This document shows, piece by piece, positions 1 to 4,944 of a stretch of 7,039 nt of DNA. The stretch comes from Desulfovibrio sp. (lineage in GTDB: Bacteria > Desulfobacterota > Desulfovibrionia > Desulfovibrionales > Desulfovibrionaceae), in assembly GCA_028708195.1 (NCBI GenBank), contig JAQVZK010000123.1:1-7039 (forward strand). The letters are read 5' to 3'. How positions within the stretch are numbered: position 1 is the first letter of the stretch; the number at the start of each line of letters is the position of its first letter. Below the pieces are notes generated by a model that had not been told where the DNA came from, ran no database searches, and saw only the letters and a program-made list of their open reading frames with translations. The position numbers and the translations under genes were made by a program.

Positions 1-492
1 CTGCGAGGCACAGGTGATGACTGCTACACCCTGCGCAATGAAATGCAGGACACCATGATGGAGTATGTGGGCATCTTCCGTAATGCCAAAGACCTGCAGG
101 CTGGCGTGGACAAACTGCAGGAACTGCTGGAGCGTTGCGGCAACATGCGCCTGGCAAGCGGCAACATACCCGGCCCCAATGCGGAGCTTTCTATGGCCCT
201 GCGGGTTCCCGGCATGCTCAAGCTGGCCCTGTGCACGGCGTATGGGGCGCTTATGCGCACAGAAAGCCGCGGCGCGCACGCCCGCGAAGACTACCCTGAA
301 CGCAACGACAAAGACTGGCTCAACCGCACCCTTGCCTACTGGAAGGAAGGCGACAGCCTGCCCACACTCAAATACGAACCGGCTACGCCGTTCTATATCC
401 TGCCTCCCGGTGATCGCGGTTATGGCGGCGGCAAGATCATCTCCGGCGACATCAGCGAAGACCAGATCGTCTCTTACGATCAAAAAGGCTAA
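1..492 (+). CDS. frdA: Fumarate reductase / succinate dehydrogenase flavoprotein subunit, C-terminal part (5' end outside window)
   Basis: The reading frame is open from base 1 and ends at TAA 490-492, giving 163 residues of the C-terminus; the FAD-binding part lies upstream of the window. What is visible is the C-terminal helical and capping region of the SdhA/FrdA family. It includes the family signature around bases 265-345 (ESRGAHAREDYPERNDKDW, then LNRTLAYW), which contains the conserved SRGAHxREDxPxRND block. In the family this subunit carries covalent FAD and interconverts fumarate and succinate on the cytoplasmic side of the membrane complex. frdB follows after 11 bases, so the two are surely co-transcribed. 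In Wolinella-type enzymes the order is C-A-B, so a cytochrome b subunit gene would be expected just upstream; this is inference. Sequence alone does not say whether the complex works mainly as fumarate reductase or as succinate dehydrogenase. Confidence 0.93.
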   Translation: MRGTGDDCYTLRNEMQDTMMEYVGIFRNAKDLQAGVDKLQELLERCGNMRLASGNIPGPNAELSMALRVPGMLKLALCTAYGALMRTESRGAHAREDYPERNDKDWLNRTLAYWKEGDSLPTLKYEPATPFYILPPGDRGYGGGKIISGDISEDQIVSYDQKG

Positions 493-503
493 GGGAGGGT
501 ATT

Positions 504-1289
504 ATGGGACGCAATCTCACATTTGAAATCTTTCGCTACAACCCGCTGGACTCCGCTTCATACCCGCATATGCAGACATTTCAGCTTGAAGAGCACCCCA
601 GCATGACCCTCTTTATCGCGCTGAATCTCATACGGGAAAAACACGACGCCTCCCTGCAGTTCGATTTTTGCTGCCGCGCTGGCATCTGCGGCTCCTGCGG
701 CATGGTTATCAACGGGCGGCCCGGCCTGGCATGCCATACGCAAACCCGCGACCTGCCAGACCACATAACCCTGCACCCTCTGCCGGTTTTCAAACTGCTT
801 GGCGACCTTTCTGTGGACACGGGTACGTGGTTTCGCCATGTGGGCAAAAAAATCGAATCGTGGATACACACCAACAAGGATTTCGACCCCGCCGCTCAGG
901 AAGAACGTATGAGCAACGACCTGGCCACAGAAATCTTTGAGTTGGACAGATGCATCGAATGCGGCTGCTGCGTGGCCGCATGCGGCACAGCCCGCATGCG
1001 TGAAGAATTCATTGGGGCCACGGCCATCAACCGTATGGCGCGTTTTTACATTGACCCGCGTGACAACCGCACCCCTGCGGATTATTATGAACTCATTGGC
1101 GATGACAGCGGCGTATTCGGCTGCATGGGCCTGTTGGCCTGCGACAGCGTCTGCCCCAAACAACTTCCCTTGCAAGACCAACTCGGCATCATGCGGCGCA
1201 TGGTCAGCCTGGAGTCGGTGCGGGGTATTCTGCCTGAAGCCCTGCGCAAAAAAATGCAGGGCTGTGGTTGCAGCTGCGCCAAGAGCTGA
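504..1289 (+). CDS. frdB: Fumarate reductase / succinate dehydrogenase iron-sulfur subunit
   Basis: Complete 261-residue protein starting at ATG 504 behind a strong GGGAGGG ribosome site (493-499). It carries electrons between the cytochrome b subunit and the flavin of FrdA. The N-terminal ferredoxin domain has the [2Fe-2S] ligands C57, C62, C65 and C77 (FCCRAGICGSCG, then LAC). The C-terminal domain has CIECGCCVAAC (C150, C153, C156, C160) and CMGLLACDSVCP (C207, C213, C217). By family rule C150/C153/C156/C217 bind [4Fe-4S] and C160/C207/C213 bind [3Fe-4S], so all three clusters are intact. The spacing fits the Wolinella-type menaquinone enzyme. There is an extra cysteine (C155) inside the CGCC block, and the protein ends in a tail with C254, C256 and C258 (QGCGCSCAKS) that is not part of the usual cluster set. 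It is tightly coupled to frdA. Confidence 0.95.
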   Translation: MGRNLTFEIFRYNPLDSASYPHMQTFQLEEHPSMTLFIALNLIREKHDASLQFDFCCRAGICGSCGMVINGRPGLACHTQTRDLPDHITLHPLPVFKLLGDLSVDTGTWFRHVGKKIESWIHTNKDFDPAAQEERMSNDLATEIFELDRCIECGCCVAACGTARMREEFIGATAINRMARFYIDPRDNRTPADYYELIGDDSGVFGCMGLLACDSVCPKQLPLQDQLGIMRRMVSLESVRGILPEALRKKMQGCGCSCAKS

Positions 1290-1363
1290 CCCGCTGGCAC
1301 CACGCGCCCGGCCAGAAGCCCGTAGCTTCGGGGCCGCATCGCATACGTCCAGAATTCTCTGTC

Positions 1364-1388
1364 TGGCGGGGAGAACGCCTCCCCGCCA
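1364..1388 (+). promoter_or_regulatory. GC-rich hairpin between frdB and the CBS-domain gene
   Basis: Perfect inverted repeat TGGCGGGGAG (1364-1373) / CTCCCCGCCA (1379-1388) with a 5-base loop AACGC. It is followed by AAAAGGAAGG, not by a T-run, so it is not a standard intrinsic terminator. It ends only a few bases before the ribosome site of the next gene (about 1391-1397). It could be an mRNA processing or 3'-stabilising hairpin that sets the frd/CBS expression ratio, or could limit translation of the downstream gene. Its role is inference; the hairpin itself is plain in the sequence. Confidence 0.6.
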
Positions 1389-1402
1389 AAAGGAAGGATG
1401 CC

Positions 1403-2074
1403 ATGCTTATATTAGATTGGATGAAGCCCAACGTAATCACCGTCATGCCTGACACCTCCCTGCTGCAATGCAAAAAACTTCTGAAGGACAATCGCATCAA
1501 CTATCTGCCCGTGGTTGACAGGGACAAGATCGTTGTGGGTCTCATTTCTTCCTCGGACCTGAAAGCGTTCGCCCCGCAACACACCACCGGATATGAAATC
1601 CTTGAAGCCTTGGACATGATGGCCGAAACAAAGGTCAAGGACGTTATGGTGGTTGCCCCTGTGGTCATCAACTACAACAATACTGTAGAACAGGCTGCCA
1701 AAGTCATGTTTGACCGGCATGTGGCCTGCCTGCCTGTTACCGACGATGAAGACAAGCTTGTAGGTATTATTACGGGATGGGATGTCTTTCACGCTTTGCT
1801 CAATATGAGCGGCGCGGAACAGGGCGGAGAAGAGGCAGGCTTTATGCTCCCCAACCAGCCTGGAACCATCCGCGAAATTCTGGATACCCTCAAGACCAAC
1901 GGCATGAGTGTTATTTCCGTGCTTTCGGCCGCCGCTGACAACGGCATGCGTCAGGTAAAAATTCGCTTTCGCGCCCAAGACTCCTCAGCTCTGGATGACA
2001 CCTTTGAAATATTACAAAAACACAATGGCCTGAGGTACTGGGTAAGAGACGGCAAAGTTCATATGAAAGGCTAA
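1403..2074 (+). CDS. CBS-domain pair protein with C-terminal ACT-like domain
   Basis: 223-residue soluble protein. I chose ATG 1403 because AGGAAGG lies just upstream; an earlier in-frame ATG (1268) would overlap frdB and run through the hairpin. CBS motif 1 covers about residues 5-60 (MKPNVITVMPDTSL, INYLPVVD, GLISSSDL) and CBS motif 2 about 78-133 (VKDVMVVAPVVIN, VACLPVTD, VGIITGWDVF). An ACT-like segment follows at about 147-215 (PGTIREILDTLKTNGMSVIS). CBS pairs typically bind adenine nucleotides and ACT domains small metabolites such as amino acids, so a sensor or regulator is likely; the layout resembles AcuB-type proteins. There is no DNA-binding or catalytic domain, so it presumably acts on a partner. 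Its place between fumarate reductase and malic enzyme suggests a link to C4-dicarboxylate metabolism, which is inference. The ligand and partner are unknown. Confidence 0.88.
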   Translation: MLILDWMKPNVITVMPDTSLLQCKKLLKDNRINYLPVVDRDKIVVGLISSSDLKAFAPQHTTGYEILEALDMMAETKVKDVMVVAPVVINYNNTVEQAAKVMFDRHVACLPVTDDEDKLVGIITGWDVFHALLNMSGAEQGGEEAGFMLPNQPGTIREILDTLKTNGMSVISVLSAAADNGMRQVKIRFRAQDSSALDDTFEILQKHNGLRYWVRDGKVHMKG

Positions 2075-2115
2075 ATTTTCTAGGGCGTATCGTCACGAGA
2101 TGAATTTTCTAGTTC

Positions 2116-2140
2116 TATAAAAGAAAACAGGTCTTTTATA
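2116..2140. promoter_or_regulatory. AT-rich inverted repeat upstream of malic enzyme
   Basis: TATAAAAGA (2116-2124) and TCTTTTATA (2132-2140) are exact reverse complements separated by AAACAGG. The stem is AT-rich and lacks a following T-run, so it fits a protein-binding site better than a terminator. Which regulator would bind is unknown. Confidence 0.4.
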
Positions 2141-2216
2141 CAATGATTCTCATGACGACACTGTCTAACATCCGGTGTGCTTTCATCCCGCCGAATGCAG
2201 TGAGGCAAATGAATTT

Positions 2217-2243
2217 TCGCATATAGCGAGTCGTTATATGCGA
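2217..2243. promoter_or_regulatory. 27-bp near-perfect palindrome, candidate operator
   Basis: The arms TCGCATATA (2217-2225) and TATATGCGA (2235-2243) are exact reverse complements. The inner bases CGA/TCG also pair around a central G at 2230, leaving a single G:T mismatch (2226/2234). Twelve of thirteen positions are Watson-Crick symmetric. It lies about 125 bases before the malic enzyme start, a sensible place for an operator or activator site. The half-site GCATATA recurs near 4565 and 4900. The binding factor is unknown; an RNA hairpin is also possible. Confidence 0.5.
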
Positions 2244-2369
2244 TGGAATGACAACGTGTTCCGTATAGTAACAAACTGCCTGCTTCAGCCCATAGCCGAC
2301 ATGGGTGCAGCCAATTTGCACAGCAAAACCCTCGCCCGGAAGCACCGCATATCTGACAAGGAGTGTATC

Positions 2370-3644
2370 ATGTCCCGTATCAAGAATCTGCGCGATGAAG
2401 CTCTGGCCATGCACAAGAAATATCAGGGAAAGATTGAGGTACGCGTGAAGGTTCCCGTGCGCGATAACGACGACCTTACCCTGGCCTACTCACCCGGTGT
2501 GGCCGAGCCTTGTATGGAGATTCATCGCCAGCCTGAAACGCTCGACGTTTACACGAATCATTCCAACTTTGTCTGCGTGGTTTCCAACGGCACAGCAGTT
2601 CTGGGCCTGGGCGACATCGGCCCCGCCGCCGCAATGCCCGTTATGGAAGGCAAGTCTCTGCTGTTCAAAACCTTTGGCGATGTGGACGCTTTTCCGATTT
2701 GCGTCAATACCAAAGACACGGCCAAAATCGTAGAGTTGGTGGAGCTTATGGCTCCCACATTCGGCGGCGTCAACCTTGAAGACATCAAGGCTCCAGAATG
2801 CTTTATCATTGAAGACAGTTTGAAGAAAAACGGTATTTTCAGAGGCCCGATTTTTCATGACGACCAGCACGGCACAGCGGTTGTCACTCTGGCCGGGCTT
2901 ATCAACGCCCTCAAGCTTGTAAACAAAAAACTGAACGACATTACCGTTGTCACCAGTGGTGCAGGGGCCGCCGGCATTGCCATAATCAAGCTGCTCATGG
3001 CCCTTGGCCTGAAAAATGTCATCATGTGTGATTCGCGGGGGGCTATCTGGCAAGGACGCACCGAGGGCATGAATCCCTATAAAGAAGACATCGCCCGCTG
3101 CACCAATCCGCAGAAAATCAAAGGGGGGTTGGCCGAGGCCATCAAGGGCGCCGATGTTTTCATCGGCGTTTCCGCACCAGACACCCTCAATGAAGATATG
3201 ATTCGTAGCATGGGCAGAGATCCCATAGTTTTTGCCCAGGCCAACCCCGTTCCTGAAATATGGCCCATCCAACGCGCCACTGAAGCGGGTGCCAAGGTTG
3301 TGGCAACGGGACGTTCTGACTGCCCTAACCAGATCAACAATGTGTTGGCCTTTCCCGGTATTTTTCGCGGTGCGCTGGACGTTGCGGCCACAGACATCAA
3401 CGATACAATGAAAATAGCTGCAGCCTATGCCATTGCTGATATGATTAAACCTGAAGATCTTCGTGCCGACTATATCATCCCCTCAACCCTTAATGACGAA
3501 GTAGCCCCTCGAGTGGCAGCAGCCACGGCTAAAGCAGCCATGGAAAGTGGAATTGCCCGCAACCCTTTGAACCCGGAAACTGTTGCGGAAAATTTGAAAA
3601 AAAGGCTAAGCAAACGAGGCAGGCTGGAAAAAATGGACGCATAG
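2370..3644 (+). CDS. Malic enzyme (oxaloacetate-decarboxylating malate dehydrogenase)
   Basis: Complete 424-residue protein with ATG 2370 preceded by AAGGAG (2358-2363). It oxidatively decarboxylates malate to pyruvate and CO2 with reduction of NAD(P), in the cytoplasm. Length and layout match the short bacterial malic enzymes without the phosphotransacetylase-like extension. The N-terminal domain shows LAYSPGVAEPC (Tyr40, probable catalytic), GDIGPAAAMPVMEGKSLLFK (Lys95, probable catalytic), EDIKAPECF near 137-145 and FHDDQHGTA near 162-170 (metal ligands). The NAD(P)-binding Rossmann loop is SGAGAAGIA at about 196-204. FAQANPVPEI (288-297) and the RSDCPNQINNVLAFPGIFRGALD region (315-337) are also family-typical. 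The nucleotide preference cannot be read with certainty; Asp221 after the second strand is compatible with NAD, but this is weak. It works on the same C4 acids as the upstream frd genes. An IS relic begins within a few bases of its stop and may have replaced the last codons. Confidence 0.95.
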   Translation: MSRIKNLRDEALAMHKKYQGKIEVRVKVPVRDNDDLTLAYSPGVAEPCMEIHRQPETLDVYTNHSNFVCVVSNGTAVLGLGDIGPAAAMPVMEGKSLLFKTFGDVDAFPICVNTKDTAKIVELVELMAPTFGGVNLEDIKAPECFIIEDSLKKNGIFRGPIFHDDQHGTAVVTLAGLINALKLVNKKLNDITVVTSGAGAAGIAIIKLLMALGLKNVIMCDSRGAIWQGRTEGMNPYKEDIARCTNPQKIKGGLAEAIKGADVFIGVSAPDTLNEDMIRSMGRDPIVFAQANPVPEIWPIQRATEAGAKVVATGRSDCPNQINNVLAFPGIFRGALDVAATDINDTMKIAAAYAIADMIKPEDLRADYIIPSTLNDEVAPRVAAATAKAAMESGIARNPLNPETVAENLKKRLSKRGRLEKMDA

Positions 3645-3981
3645 TTCATACGCATTGAGCAGGGAGCATGACAAAAACACCACGAGGTCGCTGTACACAG
3701 GAATCGAAACAGCAAGCCGTGAGTATAATGGTTGATGAGGGATTTGGCGTGTCTGAAGCGGCACGCGGACTGTCACTTTGCTCAAAAACATTGTCTACCT
3801 GGGGCAAACGGTATCGACAAGATGGCAGGGGTTCCTGTCCAAGCCTGGGTAAGCGAACAGGATAAGGCGTCAGACTGTGTCTGGCTATCTTTCACCAGCA
3901 GCTTTCGTCAGAAAAGAACTGATAGAAAGGGGACGACACTTTGCCGCCTCGTATGGCGTCCGAATTTGACGACCTGCCTCA
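3616..3981. mobile_element. Possible full extent of the IS relic, with candidate terminal inverted repeats
   Basis: GAGGCAGG at 3616-3623 is the exact reverse complement of CCTGCCTC at 3973-3980, and several flanking bases also agree. The right copy ends in CA, as IS3-family ends do, 12 bases after the OrfB-type stop. The left copy lies 52 bases before the OrfA start, a normal distance. No target-site duplication is visible, and an 8-base match in this search space can occur by chance. If real, the element covers the last codons of the malic enzyme. Confidence 0.3.
3668..3969 (+). pseudogene. IS3-family transposase relic (OrfA N-terminus joined to OrfB C-terminus)
   Basis: From ATG 3668 (GGGAG at 3661-3665) the frame reads MTKTPRGRCTQESKQQAV, then GVSEAARGLSLCSKTLSTWGKRYRQ. 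This is the helix-turn-helix start of an IS3/IS911-type OrfA, normally about 90-100 residues. It degenerates after about residue 53 and stops at 3863-3865. In another frame, from about 3853 to TGA 3967-3969, RIRRQTVSGYLSPAAFVRK matches the C-terminal signature of IS3-family OrfB (usually RRHSxLGYLSPxAF). The leucine-zipper part of OrfA and nearly all of the OrfB DDE catalytic domain are missing, so an internal deletion of most of an IS of about 1.2 kb is the simplest reading. No active transposase can be made. The junction lies about 3830-3860. Confidence 0.75.
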
Positions 3982-4072
3982 TTTACTACTTGATTGAGAA
4001 GTTAGTGCAAAGCGTTACAGAACAAACTCAAGAAACCATTTAGCCTACCATAGACATCCACAGGAGATAAAC

Positions 4073-4414
4073 ATGGCAAACTGGAAAGACTCCCTTGATG
4101 CAAGCATGGGCACAATCGGCAAGCTGGCTAAAGGCAACACAGGCATCATAGACGCCTTGGGTGTTCTGGGTAAGGCTACATCGAGCAAGGGCGCTTTGGA
4201 CGAAAAAACCCGTGAGCTTATTTCTCTGGCTGTTGCCGCAACAACACGTTGCGAAGGCTGCATTTCCGTACACGCAGACGCCGCCGTAAAAGCTGGGGCA
4301 AGCCGCGATGAACTGCTGGAAACCCTGGCTGTAGCCATTAACCTGAACGCCGGTGCCGCATTGGTGTATTCCTCTAAAATCCTTGAGGCCTACGACCAGT
4401 TTTCTGCCAAATAG
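4073..4414 (+). CDS. AhpD/carboxymuconolactone decarboxylase-family protein
   Basis: Complete 113-residue protein with ATG 4073 and AGGAG at 4062-4066. The AhpD/CMD core is clear: LDEKTRELISLAVAATTRC (Glu48 in the conserved helix), then CEGCISVH with C60, C63 and H67. This CxxCxxxH centre is the redox-active site of AhpD-type alkylhydroperoxidases. The rest (AGASRDELLETLAVAINLNAGAAL) is the typical helical pairing region. The length matches small stand-alone family members that form oligomers. The likely role is thiol-based peroxide or disulfide chemistry in the cytoplasm; the physiological substrate and reductant cannot be named. It stands alone between an IS relic and a tRNA fragment, so it may have arrived with, or survived beside, a mobile element. 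A weak TTGACG near 3966-3971 could be part of a promoter, but no good -10 follows. Confidence 0.88.
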   Translation: MANWKDSLDASMGTIGKLAKGNTGIIDALGVLGKATSSKGALDEKTRELISLAVAATTRCEGCISVHADAAVKAGASRDELLETLAVAINLNAGAALVYSSKILEAYDQFSAK

Positions 4415-4437
4415 GCACTCCAGGTATTTTTAAATAC

Positions 4438-4463
4438 AGGTTCGAGTCCTTTCACTCCGACCA
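4438..4463 (+). tRNA. 3' fragment of a tRNA gene (T-arm, acceptor 3' strand and CCA), probable attachment-site scar
   Basis: AGG-TTCGAGT-CCTTT gives the T-arm with the invariant TTCGA loop at 4441-4445. It is followed by the acceptor strand CACTCCG (4453-4459), discriminator A (4460) and encoded CCA (4461-4463). The matching 5' acceptor CGGAGTG and the D and anticodon arms are absent from the preceding 100 bases, which are the end of the AhpD-like gene. The T-stem already fails at 4437, where C would face T. A tRNA beginning CGG with discriminator A is most like tRNA-Pro; this is inference. The fragment still lies next to its likely native terminator. It fits the truncated tRNA copy left at one end of an element integrated into a tRNA 3' end. 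Confidence 0.75.
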
Positions 4464-4471
4464 AATATACA

Positions 4472-4513
4472 AAATAATGGGTAGTCAGGCTGTTGCCTGG
4501 CTACCCATTATTT
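4472..4513. terminator. Long bidirectional hairpin terminator behind the tRNA fragment
   Basis: A 19-bp stem: 4472-4490 pairs with 4495-4513 around the loop TGTT, all Watson-Crick except one T:G. The stem starts with AAATAATGGG and ends with CCCATTATTT, so both strands have an A/T-rich outer stem. It sits 8 bases after the tRNA CCA, a usual place for a tRNA terminator, and now also closes the AhpD-like gene. Confidence 0.75.
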
Positions 4514-4769
4514 GCATGCTTAATGTAAGCGTCAATCGTGGGGCGGGGGGAATTATATGTGATCGCATATAGCACGCAAGATATGACTGTTTTCCGTTTT
4601 TGTTGATGTATGATTTAATGTTAACTTCTTCATCCATCTGGATAACGTCAGGGGTTTCGCCCTTGTATTCTGCGCCGCCACAGCAGCGCGGGCCTTTGGG
4701 CTTTTGAATGCAGAAAAGCTGCGCATCACCGCTTTGAGCTGACCAGTCTCCCCTCCCCGGACGGCCGGG
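4485..4769 (-). pseudogene. Possible eroded minus-strand gene, unrecognised
   Basis: The minus strand is free of stops for 94 codons, from after a TGA at 4770-4772 down to a TGA at 4485-4487. The middle reads like real protein (AQLFCIQKPKGPRCCGG, then EYKGETPDVIQMDEEVN and IKSYINKNGKQSYL), with a CxxxxxxxxCC pattern and codon use like the neighbouring genes. The first in-frame ATG falls late (CAG ATG GAT at about 4636-4644), with no ribosome site, and the 3' end runs into the terminator arm. I do not recognise the family. It may be a relic of a gene lost at the tRNA scar, or chance; the same bases are also open on the + strand. Confidence 0.25.
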
Positions 4770-4944
4770 TCAGGTTCATGCCGCCCGCCAAACCGCTACA
4801 GTTCCGACCAGCCGACATTTGTTTTCACACACTCAAAAAAAGATTTTTCATCCTCTACTGGACATGTTGCAATCTGTTTTAGTAAGATAACTATATATAG
4901 CATATACCATCTAATACAGTACAGCTTTGCAATGGGGGCATTCC
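4514..4944. other. About 430-base region without a confident gene
   Basis: It contains the eroded minus-strand frame, the 18-bp palindrome and a stop-free + strand stretch (4646-4882) without a usable start. A GC-rich block at 4738-4780 has self-complementary segments (CCCGG ACGG CCGGG). The last 80 bases before the GGDEF gene are very AT-rich (TATATATAGCATATACC at 4892-4908) and probably hold its promoter. TTGCAA at 4867-4872 could be a -35, but the spacing to TATATA (4892-4897) is too long to be convincing. Confidence 0.5.
4554..4571. promoter_or_regulatory. 18-bp palindrome sharing a half-site with the 2217-2243 palindrome
   Basis: TATATGTG (4554-4561) faces CGCATATA (4564-4571) across AT, with one mismatch (T4560 against G4565). 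The GCATATA half-site is the same as in the palindrome upstream of the malic enzyme, but here the half-sites are inverted relative to each other and closer together. It may be a binding site of the same regulator, about 375 bases upstream of the GGDEF gene. Confidence 0.3.

Larger units (their letters stand above)
2075..2369. other. 295-base intergenic region with several inverted repeats
   Basis: AT-rich gap before the malic enzyme gene. It holds AATTTTCTAG twice (2074-2083, 2103-2112), an AT-rich inverted repeat (2116-2140) and a 27-bp palindrome (2217-2243). Both strands are partly open, but no reading frame has a convincing ribosome site and family match. No clear intrinsic terminator follows the CBS gene and no textbook -35/-10 pair stands out. 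The palindromes suggest that the malic enzyme has its own controlled promoter here. Confidence 0.6.

Noticed and set aside
558..1181. 207-codon minus-strand frame opposite frdB
   Set aside because: It is a shadow of frdB, whose cluster motifs are unmistakable on the + strand.
2143..2153. Fur box suggested by ATGATTCTCAT
   Set aside because: Only a short ATGA/TCAT symmetry is present, too little for the 19-bp consensus.
2303..2321. Sigma-54 promoter (GGGTGCAGCCAATTTGC)
   Set aside because: The GG to GC distance is 12 rather than the required 10 bases.
2175..2369. N-terminal extension of the malic enzyme of 65 residues
   Set aside because: The family starts at about the ATG at 2370, which has a good ribosome site; the extension would run through the palindrome region.
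2490..3272. 260-codon minus-strand frame opposite the malic enzyme
   Set aside because: It is a shadow frame; the + strand has all malic enzyme motifs.
3732..4043. 103-codon + strand frame after the malic enzyme
   Set aside because: It crosses the IS relic in the wrong frame and matches nothing; the OrfA and OrfB signatures lie in the other two frames.
4738..4780. SRP-type small RNA, suggested by GGGTCAGGTTC
   Set aside because: The GGAAG-type tetraloop and asymmetric-loop bases needed for the SRP Alu/S-domain signature are absent.
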